From an uncultured Bacteroides sp. (lineage in GTDB: Bacteria > Bacteroidota > Bacteroidia > Bacteroidales > Bacteroidaceae), in the NCBI GenBank assembly GCA_944320865.1, contig CALUJC010000017.1, forward strand, positions 1 to 64,000: a stretch of 64,000 nucleotides of DNA, written 5' to 3'. Made by a program: the position numbers and the translations under genes. Positions 1 to 9,199 of the stretch are shown here, piece after piece. Each line of letters opens with the position of its first letter. The first letter of the stretch is position 1. Under the pieces are notes generated by a model. That model ran no database searches. It saw nothing but the letters and a program-made list of their open reading frames with translations, and was not told where the DNA came from.

Positions 1-78
1 GTCAGATATAAAGTTACGAAAAATACTTGTGATTACCTATTTTTTTTAGAACTTTATTATCCCGAACTCACGTAAGTA

Positions 79-693
79 TTGGAAAAGCGGCGCACGTACC
101 GCGACTTTTCCGACCGCGAAGTGAGCGATGAGATTTTGAAACGAGTTATTGGTGCGGCGTTCAAAGCACCGACCAACGACCATTTGCGTCAATTCGAGTT
201 TGTCGTGGTGCGCGGACGGGAAAACATAGCCAAGATTATCGCTCCGTTGGCAAAGAATGTGGCTGCATTCAAGGAGCTGGTTGCCGAGGTGGACGAATCG
301 GGCGACAAAGACAAGATGGCGATGTTTGCCGATGCGCTGCCCAAGCAACAGAAGATGCTGATGGAAAGCGGACTGCTGATTATCCCATTCTTTCGCCAGC
401 TCACTTGTCCGCTACTCAAACCGACAGAACAAAGTTCACTCAATTATTTTGCCTCTGCATGGTGCGCAGTAGAGAACATGTTGCTTGCCGCTACCGCCGA
501 AGGTTTGGGAGCCGTGTTCCATATTCCCGTGGCGGACGAGGCAAAGCAGATAAAAGAACTTGTCCACGCCCCTGAAGGGTACGAGTTTGCCTGCCTGCTA
601 ACAATCGGGTATCCTGCTGAGAGTGCGTTCCTGCCCAAGCAGAAAGCCATCAATGTAGAAGAACGGATACATGAATTACAGATGTTACACTAA
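79..693 (+). CDS. Nitroreductase family protein, 5' end doubtful
   Basis: A 204-residue protein resembling FMN-dependent nitroreductases, which reduce nitro compounds or quinones with NAD(P)H in the cytoplasm. RRTYRDF at residues 4-10 matches the phosphate-contacting start of the FMN fold, a helix around residues 126-144 (AWCAVENMLLAATAEGLG) is typical, and IGYPAE lies at 177-181. No ATG is available: the frame opens with TTG at 79 directly after an in-frame TAA at 73-75. The same frame upstream reads LELYYPELT before that stop, which looks like the normal N-terminal segment, so the gene may use TTG or may carry a nonsense change. The physiological substrate cannot be told. Confidence 0.7.
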   Translation: MEKRRTYRDFSDREVSDEILKRVIGAAFKAPTNDHLRQFEFVVVRGRENIAKIIAPLAKNVAAFKELVAEVDESGDKDKMAMFADALPKQQKMLMESGLLIIPFFRQLTCPLLKPTEQSSLNYFASAWCAVENMLLAATAEGLGAVFHIPVADEAKQIKELVHAPEGYEFACLLTIGYPAESAFLPKQKAINVEERIHELQMLH

Positions 694-828
694 ATTTCGC
701 CCTCAAATCTATCCGCCGAACCATTGATAAGGTAATTTACGAAGGATTTTCATGACATTGGAATCTTCGTGGTACCGTTCCGTTTGAATGCGGGGTAAGA
801 ATTCTAATTTGGTATCGTATGAAACTAA

Positions 829-867
829 TGAACCCTAAAAGCCATTTTTTCAAGCTTTTAGGGTTCA
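829..867. terminator. Hairpin terminator between nitroreductase and metK
   Basis: A perfect 13-bp inverted repeat (TGAACCCTAAAAG at 829-841 and its complement at 855-867) with a 13-base loop containing a T run lies between two convergent genes, so it probably ends transcription in both directions. Confidence 0.7.
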
Positions 868-905
868 CTTCATAATACTTCGTTCTCTAACTAAGCAGCA
901 TGGCT

Positions 906-2201
906 TTACATCAGCCCGAAGGCTGCCTTTACCTTGTCCACATAGTCCAGTTTCTCCCAGGTGAAGAGCTCGACCTCGATGTCTTTGTCGCCTTCGTAGC
1001 GGCTGCGGAAGTGCTTCACCACCGTCTGCGGCTCGCGGCCCATGTGGCCGTAGGCGGCTGTCTCCTGATAGATGGGGTTGCGCAGCTTCAGCCGCTCCTC
1101 AATGGCGCGGGGACGGAGGTCGAACAGCTGGCTTATCTTGCGGGCAATCTCGCCGTCGCTCATGGTCACGTGGCTGCGCCCGTAGGTGTTGACGTAGATG
1201 CTGACGGGCTGCGCCACGCCGATGGCATAGCTCACCTGCACCAGTATTTCATCGGCCACGCCGGCAGCCACCAGGTTCTTGGCAATGTGCCGTGCGGCGT
1301 AGGCTGCCGAGCGGTCTACCTTGGAGGGGTCTTTGCCGGAGAAGGCGCCGCCACCGTGCGCACCCTTGCCGCCGTAAGTGTCGACAATGATTTTGCGCCC
1401 CGTCAGCCCCGTGTCTCCGTGCGGGCCGCCGATGACGAACTTGCCCGTGGGGTTCACCAGGTACTTGATGTCGTCGTTGAACAGGGCCAGCACCTTCTCG
1501 TGGTGTATGGAGGCGATGACGCGCGGCATCAGCGTGTGGATGACGTCGTGGCGGATGACGGCCAGCATCTCCTCGTCGGCCTTCAGTTGGGCCTCCGGAG
1601 TATCGTCGGCCGGGCGGATGAAGTCGTCGTGCTGCGTGGAGACCACGATGGTGTCGATGCGCACGGGCACGCCGTTGTCGGCATACTCTATGGTGACTTG
1701 GCTCTTGGAGTCGGGCCGCAGGTAGGTCATTACCTTGCCCTCGCGGCGGATGTCGGCCAGCACCTGCAAGATGCGGTGGGCCAGGTCGAGCGACAGGGGC
1801 ATGTAGTTCTCGGTCTCGTTGGTGGCGTAGCCGAACATCATGCCCTGGTCGCCGGCGCCCTGCTCCATGGGGTCGCTGCGCTCCACGCCGCGGTTGATGT
1901 CGGGGCTTTGCTCGTGTATGGCGCTCAGCACGCCGCACGAGTTGCTTTCGAACATGTATTCGCCCTTGGTGTAGCCCACCTTCTTGATGACCTCGCGGGC
2001 AATGAGCGGCATGTCCACGTAGGCCTTGGTCTTCACTTCGCCGGCCAGGATGACTTGCCCGGTGGTGACGAGCGTCTCGCAGGCCACCTTCGACTGGGGG
2101 TCGTAAGCCAGCAGTTTGTCGAGCACGGCGTCCGATATTTGGTCGGCCACTTTGTCGGGGTGTCCTTCAGACACCGATTCGGATGTAAACAGATATCCCA
2201 T
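906..2201 (-). CDS. metK: S-adenosylmethionine synthetase
   Basis: Makes S-adenosylmethionine from methionine and ATP in the cytoplasm, supplying methyl groups to the cell. The 431-residue length is right for bacterial MetK from this phylum. Family motifs are intact: GHPDK at 13-17, GAGDQG at 115-120 and the glycine-rich loop GGGAFSGKD at 283-291. The ATG at 2199-2201 is the only sensible start and is preceded by a long AT-rich leader. It is divergent from aroK and convergent with the nitroreductase. Confidence 0.97.
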   Translation of the reverse strand: MGYLFTSESVSEGHPDKVADQISDAVLDKLLAYDPQSKVACETLVTTGQVILAGEVKTKAYVDMPLIAREVIKKVGYTKGEYMFESNSCGVLSAIHEQSPDINRGVERSDPMEQGAGDQGMMFGYATNETENYMPLSLDLAHRILQVLADIRREGKVMTYLRPDSKSQVTIEYADNGVPVRIDTIVVSTQHDDFIRPADDTPEAQLKADEEMLAVIRHDVIHTLMPRVIASIHHEKVLALFNDDIKYLVNPTGKFVIGGPHGDTGLTGRKIIVDTYGGKGAHGGGAFSGKDPSKVDRSAAYAARHIAKNLVAAGVADEILVQVSYAIGVAQPVSIYVNTYGRSHVTMSDGEIARKISQLFDLRPRAIEERLKLRNPIYQETAAYGHMGREPQTVVKHFRSRYEGDKDIEVELFTWEKLDYVDKVKAAFGLM

Positions 2202-2365
2202 TTTTAAATTAAAAATTAAGAGTTAATAATTAAAGAATGGGAAAGAGGGGGAAGCTGGTTTCCGCGCCACGGGGCGACGGAAGGGGTTTCAGAAAAGCAT
2301 GTGTTTTAGCATTTTTTTCTGTGGTTGCAAGCTACTCAAATCTTTCCACATTTTTATTCCGGGGG

Positions 2366-2373
2366 CAAAGATA
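2366..2373 (-). promoter_or_regulatory. metK promoter -7 element
   Basis: Read on the minus strand this is TATCTTTG, a perfect match to the Bacteroidetes -7 consensus TAnnTTTG. No clear TTTG at -33 was seen. It implies a leader of about 160 bases before metK. I did not recognise a riboswitch fold in that leader. Confidence 0.6.
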
Positions 2374-2428
2374 CGCAAAGTTTGCGGATTATAGGCAAGA
2401 AAAGGGGATAAATCATAATCTATTTGCT

Positions 2429-2436
2429 TACCTTTG
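2429..2436 (+). promoter_or_regulatory. aroK promoter -7 element
   Basis: TACCTTTG matches the -7 consensus TAnnTTTG about 58 bases before the aroK start. The -33 element is weak. Confidence 0.55.
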
Positions 2437-2493
2437 CCCCCCGGACAGCAATGAGCACTACAAAAACAGTATACCTATAATATCTGCATAATT

Positions 2494-3021
2494 ATGACAC
2501 GCATCTTCCTCATCGGCTATATGGGTGCAGGAAAAACCACCCTGGGCAAAGCGCTGGCGCGCGCGCTGGGCGTGCCCTTCATCGACCTCGACTGGTACAT
2601 CGAAGAACGTTTCCACAAATCCATCCCCCAGCTCTTTGCCGAGCGGGGCGAAGAGGGCTTCCGCACCTTGGAGCGCAACATGCTGCACGAGGCGGGCGAG
2701 TTTGAGAATGTCGTCATCTCCACCGGCGGGGGGACCCCTTGCTTTTTCGACAACATGGACTACATGAACGCGCAGGGCGCCACCGTCTTCCTGGACGTGC
2801 CCACCGACGTGCTCTTCCGCCGCCTGCGGGGGGCCACACAGCAACGGCCCATACTGCAAGGCAAGACCGACGGGGAGCTGCGCGACTTCATCAGCCAGGC
2901 ACTGGCCGGACGCCTGCCATACTACACCCGGGCGCGCTACCGCCTGGACGGGAGCCAGCTGGAGAGCCGCGCGCAGATAGCCGAATCGGTAGTCCGCCTC
3001 AGGGAGCTGCTGGGCATCTGA
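2494..3021 (+). CDS. aroK: Shikimate kinase
   Basis: Phosphorylates shikimate at the 3-hydroxyl with ATP, the fifth step of the shikimate pathway to aromatic amino acids. At 175 residues it has normal family length. Walker A is GYMGAGKTT at 8-16. The shikimate-binding aspartates lie in DLDWY at 31-35, an arginine follows at 57, and the GGG loop (TGGGTP) sits near 77-82. The ATG at 2494 follows the promoter directly. It is a single gene ended by the hairpin before rpsO. Confidence 0.95.
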   Translation: MTRIFLIGYMGAGKTTLGKALARALGVPFIDLDWYIEERFHKSIPQLFAERGEEGFRTLERNMLHEAGEFENVVISTGGGTPCFFDNMDYMNAQGATVFLDVPTDVLFRRLRGATQQRPILQGKTDGELRDFISQALAGRLPYYTRARYRLDGSQLESRAQIAESVVRLRELLGI

Positions 3022-3062
3022 GTCCCTGCCCGGGTCGCCCCGTGGCGCGCGGGCGCAAAAAG

Positions 3063-3114
3063 AAGAGCGCGGGAGGCATCCCCTACAGGATGCGCCCCGC
3101 GCTCTCGCTTTTTT
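3063..3114. terminator. Bidirectional terminator between aroK and rpsO
   Basis: A long GC-rich inverted repeat (arms about 3063-3081 and 3088-3105) is followed by a T run on the plus strand and preceded by an A run, as expected for a terminator shared by two convergent genes. Confidence 0.75.
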
Positions 3115-3136
3115 GTGTCTCTGCCGTAAGCTACGG

Positions 3137-3406
3137 TTACTTACGCAAGCCCAATGCCTTAATCAGGTTACGGTAGCGCTCGATGTCGCGGTCCTTCAGG
3201 TAGTCCAGCAGGGCGCGGCGCTTGCCTACCAACATGGTCAAGGCTCTTTCAGTGCTATAATCTTTTCTGTTGAGCTTCATGTGCTCAGTCAGACGGGCAA
3301 TACGGTAGGAGAACAGAGCTACTTGGGACTCCACAGAGCCGGTATCCGTGTTGGACTTTCCGTACTTGCCGAAGATTTCTTGCTTTTTAGCAGCGTCTAA
3401 ATACAT
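3137..3406 (-). CDS. rpsO: 30S ribosomal protein S15
   Basis: Primary binding protein of the central domain of 16S rRNA. The 89-residue length is exactly typical and the sequence shows the conserved blocks DTGSVESQVALFSYRI and the C-terminal RRALLDYLKDRD. It stands alone on the minus strand, divergent from typA and convergent with aroK. A promoter match lies about 53 bases upstream of the ATG. Confidence 0.98.
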   Translation of the reverse strand: MYLDAAKKQEIFGKYGKSNTDTGSVESQVALFSYRIARLTEHMKLNRKDYSTERALTMLVGKRRALLDYLKDRDIERYRNLIKALGLRK

Positions 3407-3458
3407 AAATGTTTAATTAAAAATGTTATTAGTGAAAATGAAAATGCTTTTCAGCGCG

Positions 3459-3466
3459 CAAAGGTA
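3459..3466 (-). promoter_or_regulatory. rpsO promoter -7 element
   Basis: Minus-strand TACCTTTG matches TAnnTTTG and is well placed upstream of rpsO. Confidence 0.6.
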
Positions 3467-3535
3467 AGGAGAATCTTCCAAACGGCAATGACTTCCGGCC
3501 AAAAAAACTTGCCGGCGGCACGCGGAAAGCCCCTT

Positions 3536-3600
3536 TGGCAGCGTTTCAACCCCAGCGAGCGGGCGTTGAAACCCTACCGCGCTGGCATAGGAAGGCTGCC
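3536..3600 (-). repeat. Dispersed 65-bp repeat, family D, copy 1
   Basis: The reverse complement of this stretch aligns without gaps to 36811-36875 at very roughly 70% identity by eye, with the shared core GCCAGCGCGGT followed by AACGCCCGC. Both copies lie between divergent genes (rpsO/typA here, dut/dgt there). The rest of the 319-base gap holds the two promoters and AT-rich low-complexity sequence. Confidence 0.45.
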
Positions 3601-3692
3601 AAACGGGGGTTATAAGACTGGCGGACGGGGCTTTTCGCGTTAAAACAGGCCGATTCTTCACTCTTCGTTCTTCATTCTTCATAGAAATGCAC

Positions 3693-3700
3693 TATCTTTG
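3693..3700 (+). promoter_or_regulatory. typA promoter -7 element
   Basis: TATCTTTG matches TAnnTTTG. It lies after an in-frame ATG at 3687, so that ATG cannot be the start and 3726 is preferred. Confidence 0.65.
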
Positions 3701-3725
3701 CACCCCGAAAACAATAGGTATTTGT

Positions 3726-5528
3726 ATGCAGAACATTAGAAACATTGCCATCATCGCCCACGTGGACCATGGCAAAACAACGCTCGTAGACAAGATGTTG
3801 CTGGCAGGAAACCTTTTCCGCAGCAACCAAAGTACAGGTGAATTGATGCTGGACAACAACGACCTGGAGCGTGAACGCGGCATCACTATCCTCTCCAAAA
3901 ACGTTTCCATCAACTATAAAGGGACTAAAATCAACATTATAGACACCCCGGGACACAGCGACTTCGGCGGCGAAGTGGAGCGCGTGCTCAACATGGCCGA
4001 CGGCTGCCTGCTGCTGGTCGACGCCTTCGAAGGCCCCATGCCGCAGACACGCTTCGTGCTGCAGAAAGCCCTCGAAATAGGGCTGAAGCCCATCGTGGTG
4101 GTCAACAAGGTGGACAAGCCCAACTGCCGCCCCGAGGAGGTCTACGAGATGGTGTTCGACCTCATGTTCAGCCTCAATGCCACCGAGGAACAGCTGGACT
4201 TCCCCGTCATTTACGGCTCCGCCAAGAATGGCTGGATGAGCACCGACTGGCAGAAGCCCACCGACAGCATCACCCCGCTGCTGGACTGCATCCTGGAGCA
4301 CATCCCCGCCCCGCAGCAGCTGGAAGGCACGCCGCAGATGCTCATCACCTCGCTCGACTACTCCTCGTACACGGGCCGCATCGCCGTGGGCCGCGTGCAC
4401 CGAGGCACGCTGAAGGAGGGCATGAACGTCTCCCTGGCCAAGCGTGACGGCACCATACTCAAGACCAAGATTAAAGAACTGCATACCTTTGAAGGCATGG
4501 GGCGTGTCCGCGTGCCCGAAATCTCCTCCGGAGACATCTGCGCGCTGATAGGCATCGAGGGCTTCGAGATAGGCGACACCATCTGCGACTACGACAACCC
4601 CGAACCCCTGCCGCCCATCGCTATAGACGAGCCCACGATGAGCATGCTGTTCACCATCAACGACTCGCCCTTCTTTGGCCGCGAGGGCAAGTACGTCACC
4701 TCGCGCCACATACACGACCGCCTGATGAAAGAGCTGGACAAGAACCTGGCCCTGCGCGTCACCAAGAGCGAGGAAGACGGCAAGTGGATTGTCTCCGGCC
4801 GTGGCGTGCTCCACCTCTCCGTGCTCATCGAGACCATGCGCCGCGAGGGCTACGAGCTGCAAGTAGGACAGCCGCAAGTAATCTATAAAGAAATAGACGG
4901 CGTGCGCTGCGAACCCGTGGAAGAACTTACGGTGAATGTACCCGAAGAATATGCCAGCAAAATAATAGACATGGTGACCCGCCGCAAGGGTGAAATGGTA
5001 AAGATGGAAACCGCCGGAGACCGTGTGAACCTGGAGTTCGACATGCCCTCGCGCGGCATCATCGGGCTGCGCACCAACGTGCTCACCGCCTCGGCAGGCG
5101 AAGCCATCATGGCTCACCGCTTCAAGGAATACCAGCCCTACAAGGGCGAGATAGAACGCCGCACCAACGGCTCCATGATTGCCATGGAGAGCGGCACCGC
5201 CTTTGCCTACGCCATAGACAAGCTGCAGGACCGTGGACGCTTCTTCATCTTCCCGCAGGAGGAAGTCTATGCCGGGCAGGTGGTAGGCGAGCACTCGCAC
5301 GAGAACGACCTCGTGGTGAACGTCACCAAGTCGAAGAAGCTGACCAACATGCGTGCCAGCGGCTCCGATGAAAAGGCGCGTCTCATCCCACCCGTGCAGT
5401 TCTCGCTGGAAGAAGCCCTGGAGTACATCAAGGCCGACGAATATGTAGAAGTAACGCCCAAGTCCATGCGCATGCGCAAAGTCATCCTCGACGAGATAGA
5501 ACGCAAGCGCGCCAACAAGAACGCATAG
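3726..5528 (+). CDS. typA: Translational GTPase TypA/BipA
   Basis: Ribosome-associated GTPase of the elongation factor family, needed for 50S assembly and growth under stress or cold. The protein has 600 residues. The G motifs are AHVDHGKT at 11-18, RGITI at 51-55, DTPGH at 73-77 and NKVD at 127-130, followed by the EF-G-like domains and the BipA-specific C-terminus ending in a basic tail. The start at 3726 (MQNIRN) is chosen because the more upstream ATG overlaps the promoter. No partner genes lie in an operon with it. Confidence 0.96.
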   Translation: MQNIRNIAIIAHVDHGKTTLVDKMLLAGNLFRSNQSTGELMLDNNDLERERGITILSKNVSINYKGTKINIIDTPGHSDFGGEVERVLNMADGCLLLVDAFEGPMPQTRFVLQKALEIGLKPIVVVNKVDKPNCRPEEVYEMVFDLMFSLNATEEQLDFPVIYGSAKNGWMSTDWQKPTDSITPLLDCILEHIPAPQQLEGTPQMLITSLDYSSYTGRIAVGRVHRGTLKEGMNVSLAKRDGTILKTKIKELHTFEGMGRVRVPEISSGDICALIGIEGFEIGDTICDYDNPEPLPPIAIDEPTMSMLFTINDSPFFGREGKYVTSRHIHDRLMKELDKNLALRVTKSEEDGKWIVSGRGVLHLSVLIETMRREGYELQVGQPQVIYKEIDGVRCEPVEELTVNVPEEYASKIIDMVTRRKGEMVKMETAGDRVNLEFDMPSRGIIGLRTNVLTASAGEAIMAHRFKEYQPYKGEIERRTNGSMIAMESGTAFAYAIDKLQDRGRFFIFPQEEVYAGQVVGEHSHENDLVVNVTKSKKLTNMRASGSDEKARLIPPVQFSLEEALEYIKADEYVEVTPKSMRMRKVILDEIERKRANKNA

Positions 5529-5647
5529 GGCCGGGAGTCCTCCTTTTAAGAAAAACTCACCAAAAGAATACTTTTAAGTTATAAAGGGACATTGCAATGC
5601 CAGAAGTTTTGCGTTCCTTTGCTTTGTACTTAAAAGGAGGACACATT

Positions 5648-5851
5648 ATGAACCTAAGCCTGATTAAAACCAACAGCCGGCAAGTGTACAACATCTTGCT
5701 GCACTACACCCGTTGCACGTTCAACCAATTGCAGAAGCTCTGCAACCTGGCGAGCACCGACCTCTGCCTGGCCCTTGCACAGCTGATGCGGGAAAACAAG
5801 ATAGAGCAAGTCAGCGAAAAGCAAGTGGTGTACTACTGCCTGCCTGCTTGA
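5648..5851 (+). CDS. Small winged helix-turn-helix protein (DUF2582-like)
   Basis: A 67-residue protein that looks like a lone winged helix-turn-helix domain. The pattern is a first helix (RQVYNILLHY), a recognition region (LQKLCNLASTDLCLALAQLMRENKI) and a short beta wing (IEQVSEKQVVYYCLPA). This resembles the DUF2582 type small proteins common in Bacteroides. A strong AAAGGAGG lies just upstream of the ATG at 5648, which sets the start. Presumably DNA-binding, but the target is unknown. It is monocistronic and closed by the terminator that follows. Confidence 0.7.
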   Translation: MNLSLIKTNSRQVYNILLHYTRCTFNQLQKLCNLASTDLCLALAQLMRENKIEQVSEKQVVYYCLPA

Positions 5852-5869
5852 AGCAGCCGGCAATGAAAA

Positions 5870-5933
5870 GGCGCGGATTGCGCGGAGTTCACGGACGGTT
5901 TTGCATCCGTGTCTTTTCCGCGCAATCCGCGCC
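5870..5933. terminator. Nested hairpin terminator
   Basis: Perfect 17-bp arms at 5870-5886 and 5917-5933 enclose a second hairpin (CACGGA/TCCGTG at 5890-5895 and 5906-5911), followed by CTTGTTTT. It lies between convergent genes. The outer arm shares its GGCGCGGATT/AATCCGCGCC core with the terminator at 60968. Confidence 0.8.
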
Positions 5934-5962
5934 CTTGTTTTATGCGCTTGCGCTACGACGCG

Positions 5963-6622
5963 TCAATCTACGAACCTCACCTTGGCAGCATTGCGCGGCT
6001 TGGCGGCAGGCGTCTCGTCGGGATAGCCGAAGGCAATGCAGAGCAGCAACTTGTAGCCCTCGGGGAAGTCCAGCTTCTTCAGGTACTCCGCAGCGGCAGG
6101 CGAGGTGGTCATAAAGCGTGCCGGCCCGCCCAGGCAGCACGAGCCAATGCCCATGGACCATGCCGACAGCATCATGTTGCCGGCCAGCAGCCCGCAGTCC
6201 ACTTGCGAGAAGTCGTAAGCCCCGTCGTTGGCCACGAATACCACCGTAGGCGCGTTGCGGAACATATTCTTGAAGCCCGGGTCGTTGGCAGCCTGCGGGT
6301 TCTCCTTCTTGTAGATTTCCGTCAGCCCGTTGATGAAGTCCGGATTATCCACCACGCGCACCTCCCACGACTGCTTGTTCTGCCCGTTGGGCGCATTGAT
6401 GCCGCAGTTCAAGATGACTTGCATGGTGTCCCTGTTCACTGCCTGCGGCAGGTACTTGCGTATGCTGCGGCGCGACAAGATGTTCTCAATCACGGCGTTC
6501 GTCCCCTTTTCTGTGCTTGCTTCACTTGTGGCGGCATCCTTCTGTGCAGCCGGAGCGCTGCATCCTGCCAAGGCTGCGCACATCAGGCACAGCCCTCCAA
6601 TCATTCCTTTCAGTCTTTTCAT
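5963..6622 (-). CDS. Nitroreductase family lipoprotein
   Basis: A 219-residue protein with a type II signal peptide (basic MKRLK, hydrophobic core, lipobox LAGC with Cys21), followed by a Ser/Ala/Thr-rich linker and a nitroreductase fold starting at RRSIRKY (51-57). NAPNGQNKQSWEV is the usual FMN-contacting segment, and GMGIGSCCLGG-like sequence around 155-165 is typical. A lipid-anchored flavin reductase outside the cytoplasmic membrane is inferred; the substrate is unknown. It is convergent with the winged-helix gene, and the nearest upstream gene on its strand is a small lipoprotein 115 bases away. Confidence 0.85.
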   Translation of the reverse strand: MKRLKGMIGGLCLMCAALAGCSAPAAQKDAATSEASTEKGTNAVIENILSRRSIRKYLPQAVNRDTMQVILNCGINAPNGQNKQSWEVRVVDNPDFINGLTEIYKKENPQAANDPGFKNMFRNAPTVVFVANDGAYDFSQVDCGLLAGNMMLSAWSMGIGSCCLGGPARFMTTSPAAAEYLKKLDFPEGYKLLLCIAFGYPDETPAAKPRNAAKVRFVD

Positions 6623-6737
6623 TGCTTTTTCTTTTTAAGTTAGAATACTATTGGGTAAAGTTACGAGGTTACAAGTGGACGAGGTCACGGGGCAGCAAGG
6701 TCACCTTGTCTCCCGGTATTCTTATCCCCCTATAACA

Positions 6738-7127
6738 CTACTTGTTTCTGTCTTCTTCCCCGCTCAAGCCTTCGTCCATGCCGTCCATAAAACCTTCCAG
6801 CATTTTTCCGGCCTTTTCAATCTCCTGCTGGAACTGCTGCCCGTGCCTTTTGAAGGCCTCGGCGGCATACTGCCCCTGCAGGCGGGCAATCTCGTTCAGT
6901 TCTTCCGGCGTCAGGTCGTCATACGCCTCCAGCTTGTCCAGCAGCTTGCTGAACTTGTCGTTCACCTTCTCCCATTGTTCCTCGGTATACGTACCGCCTT
7001 CTTCGGCCACCTGCTCCACCAGGTCCTTCAACTCGTCCACACGGCTTTTCTCCTGGCAAGCGTTAAAGGCCACTGCCGCCACAAGCAACAGCAGGCCCAT
7101 CAGATACTTTTTCATTGTCTTTCGCAT
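6738..7127 (-). CDS. Small helical lipoprotein (DUF6565-like)
   Basis: A lipoprotein of 125 or 129 residues (ATG at 7115 or 7127) with lipobox FNAC (Cys24 from the longer start). The mature part is highly charged and helical, with a repeating pattern ending in EGFMDGMDEGLSGEEDRNK. It resembles small DUF6565-type lipoproteins of Bacteroides, whose function is not known. It lies 34 bases downstream of the Rpn-family gene on the same strand and could be cotranscribed with it. Confidence 0.75.
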   Translation of the reverse strand: MRKTMKKYLMGLLLLVAAVAFNACQEKSRVDELKDLVEQVAEEGGTYTEEQWEKVNDKFSKLLDKLEAYDDLTPEELNEIARLQGQYAAEAFKRHGQQFQQEIEKAGKMLEGFMDGMDEGLSGEEDRNK

Positions 7128-7161
7128 TTTTATTTATTACAATCTATATGATAAGGAATCC

Positions 7162-8130
7162 TCATAGTGCATTTATCTCCTCCGCCGTCAATCCGGTAGC
7201 CCCTGCAATCGCTTCCATGGGCATCCCCAGTTGCTTCATATTTCGGGCTATCTGCAGGCGTTCTTCTGCACGGCCTTTCTCCAGGCCTTTCTCTAGACCT
7301 TTCTCCATGCCTTTTTCCAGACCTTTCTGCATGCCCTCGGCTATGCCTTTCTCCATGCCCTCGGCTATGCCTTTCTCCATGCCCTCGGCCAGCCCTTTCC
7401 GCAAGCCTTCGTCATACCTGCGCTTCACACTGCCTATCAGGGTACGCTCCACACTGATGATGTCCCAGAACTTGTCGTAGCCCAACAGCTCAGCATCCGT
7501 GAAGGCCGACTCTTCCAGCTCGGTCAAGGCCTTTTTCACCTCCGGATTGTCCAGCAGCTCCTGGGGGGCCTGGCGTGTCCGCTCGGTAATTTCTGTCAGG
7601 TAGCGCAGCCACAGCACCTGCATCTTCTTCTCGCTGTAGTTGTGGGGCTTGAATTTGGGCAACTCGATGAATATCAGGTGCAGGCCGTCTATCACCTTGT
7701 CGGTGCGCTCGCTGTGCACCAGGCGGTAGTAATGGTAATACTGCTCCATGTCCGGCTCGAATATCTCGTTCACCAGGTTGAGCGAATACACGGGCTGCAG
7801 CAACTCATAGTCCTGCCCCTCGCCCAGCTGGCGCACGTAGGCCTTCGAGGCGTTGAACAGCACCCGCATCTTGAACTCCTGCGACCACACCATCTGCATC
7901 TCTACAATGAACTGGCGGCCACGGGCGTCCTTGCAACGCACATCCACGATGCTGTTTTTGCGCAGCGGGTTTTCCGGCACCATCTCCGCAGGCAGGTACT
8001 CCACGCTCACCACCTCCTCTTCGGGCTTGTCGAAGGGCAGCAGGGCATTGAGCAAGCTTATCACCAGGTCGGGATGCTCGCCAAACACTTTCTTAAAAGT
8101 CAGGTCGGCCTTGGGGTCTAAGTATCTCAT
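7162..8130 (-). CDS. Rpn family PD-(D/E)XK nuclease / putative transposase
   Basis: A 322-residue protein beginning MRYLDPKADLTFKKVFGEH, the classic start of Rpn (recombination-promoting nuclease) proteins, which nick DNA and promote RecA-independent recombination in E. coli. The catalytic signature is a D in DVRCKDARG followed by VEMQM. The C-terminal 80 residues contain a tandem motif (GMEKGIAEGMEKG, GLEKGLEKG), coded by a 24-bp DNA repeat at about 7290-7395, then a short helical end. The start at 8130 is chosen because a full promoter lies just upstream; a longer frame to 8184 would run through that promoter. Confidence 0.85.
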   Translation of the reverse strand: MRYLDPKADLTFKKVFGEHPDLVISLLNALLPFDKPEEEVVSVEYLPAEMVPENPLRKNSIVDVRCKDARGRQFIVEMQMVWSQEFKMRVLFNASKAYVRQLGEGQDYELLQPVYSLNLVNEIFEPDMEQYYHYYRLVHSERTDKVIDGLHLIFIELPKFKPHNYSEKKMQVLWLRYLTEITERTRQAPQELLDNPEVKKALTELEESAFTDAELLGYDKFWDIISVERTLIGSVKRRYDEGLRKGLAEGMEKGIAEGMEKGIAEGMQKGLEKGMEKGLEKGLEKGRAEERLQIARNMKQLGMPMEAIAGATGLTAEEINAL

Positions 8131-8159
8131 AACGGCATATCTTACAGTTCTTCCGTTTG

Positions 8160-8190
8160 CAAAGATAGCACAAACCGCAAGCAATACAAA
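8160..8190 (-). promoter_or_regulatory. Promoter of the Rpn gene
   Basis: Minus strand TTTG (8187-8190), a 19-base spacer and TATCTTTG (8160-8167): a full match to the Bacteroidetes primary sigma consensus. Confidence 0.8.
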
Positions 8191-8229
8191 ACAAGCCCGC
8201 CGCTTTTTTTACAACCCCCGGACAGACCC

Positions 8230-8310
8230 CAGTCGTACCCGAGTCGTACCCCATTCGGTACTCGTTCGGTCGGCCTTCGGCCCTATGGACCGGAAAAAGA
8301 GCGGACAAAG
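8230..8310 (-). repeat. Dispersed GTACGA-rich repeat, copy 1
   Basis: Read on the minus strand, it has the order TTTGTCCG, CGGTCCATAGGGCCGAAG, GACCGAACGAGTACCGAATG, GGTACGACT. It closely matches 31325-31407, 42471-42552 and 63462-63553. It sits between the divergent promoters of the Rpn gene and the fimbrial operon. The whole gap, 8131-8528, otherwise holds only those promoters and an AT-rich tract at 8341-8375. Confidence 0.8.
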
Positions 8311-8385
8311 TAGGGCTCGGGACGCTACTATGCCGATACAATTTTATCAAAAAATGATATTATATATATTTTCGCAACATTTTGA

Positions 8386-8417
8386 TTTGCGATTTCTGAA
8401 ATTGCATATTACCTTTG
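8386..8417 (+). promoter_or_regulatory. Promoter of the fimbrial operon
   Basis: TTTG at 8386-8389, a 20-base spacer and TACCTTTG at 8410-8417. It leaves an A/C-rich leader of about 105 bases before the first gene at 8529. Confidence 0.8.
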
Positions 8418-8528
8418 CAGCCAAAACACTGCAAACACAGCAGCCGGCACAAGCGCGCCACGTGCCAATAGGCACAAACAAACATCAACAAACACAACAG
8501 ACAAACGATATAGTCAATACATGCAAAG

Positions 8529-9116
8529 ATGAAAGCATTGTTCACTGCCTTGCTCTTTTGCGTGGGGGTTGGGCTCTCCCCAGCTATCCGCGCCCAACAG
8601 GTGGCCGTCAAGACCAACCTGCTCTACGATGCCATGCTCAACATCAACGGAGGCATTGAGGTGGGGCTGGCTCCGCGCTGGAGCCTCGACTTCTCCGCCA
8701 ACTACAACAACTGGACCTTCTCCGGGGGCAAACGCTGGAAAAACTGGTTTTTGCAACCCGAAGCCCGCTATTGGCTGTGCGACCGCTTCAGCGGCCACTT
8801 CCTGGGCCTGCACCTCCACGGGGGGAAATACAACGTGGGCGGACTGGACAACGGGATAAACTTCTTGGGGTCCGACTTCTCGCAACTCGGCGATTACCGC
8901 TACCAGGGCTGGTTTGCCGGCGCGGGCGTGGCCTACGGCTATGCCTTCATCCTCGGCATGCACTGGAACCTGGAGCTTGAACTGGGCCTCGGCTATGCCT
9001 ATACGCGCTTCGACAAGTTTGAGTGCGTGGGCTGCGGCCGCCGCATGGAACGCGACAAGACCCACCACTACGTAGGCCCCACCAAGGCGGCGGTCAACCT
9101 GGTGTACGTCTTCTAA
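8529..9116 (+). CDS. DUF3575 outer-membrane-like protein of fimbrial locus
   Basis: A 195-residue protein with a signal peptide (MKALFTALLFCVGVGLSPAIRAQ) and alternating beta-strand sequence rich in Trp, Tyr and Gly, ending in aromatic residues (NLVYVF) as small outer membrane barrels do. It starts VAVKTNLLYDAMLNINGGIE, the usual DUF3575 opening. Such genes regularly head Bacteroides fimbrillin loci before a DUF3868 gene, as here. A role in anchoring or exporting the fimbria at the outer membrane is an inference. First gene of the operon, directly after the promoter. Confidence 0.85.
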   Translation: MKALFTALLFCVGVGLSPAIRAQQVAVKTNLLYDAMLNINGGIEVGLAPRWSLDFSANYNNWTFSGGKRWKNWFLQPEARYWLCDRFSGHFLGLHLHGGKYNVGGLDNGINFLGSDFSQLGDYRYQGWFAGAGVAYGYAFILGMHWNLELELGLGYAYTRFDKFECVGCGRRMERDKTHHYVGPTKAAVNLVYVF

Positions 9117-9199
9117 ATATACTATGGATAAGCAAAGGCCACGCCCCCGCAAGGCCGGCAAAGCCTGAAACAACAAACGAACGAACAAACCACAACCTT

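Noticed and set aside
900-2207. A 435-codon open frame antisense to metK
   Set aside because: metK has all family motifs on the other strand. High G/C at codon third positions leaves the mirrored frame free of stops. The translation is rich in Val, His and Leu and matches no family.
2202-2365. Possible SAM riboswitch in the metK leader
   Set aside because: The leader is long, but I could not lay out the paired regions or conserved core of a known SAM riboswitch class; a covariance model search would decide.
8230-8350. Short frames ending in GPMDRKKSGQ or similar near the GTACGA repeats
   Set aside because: The same peptide arises at each copy (8230, 42471, 63462) purely from repeat DNA, without conserved starts.
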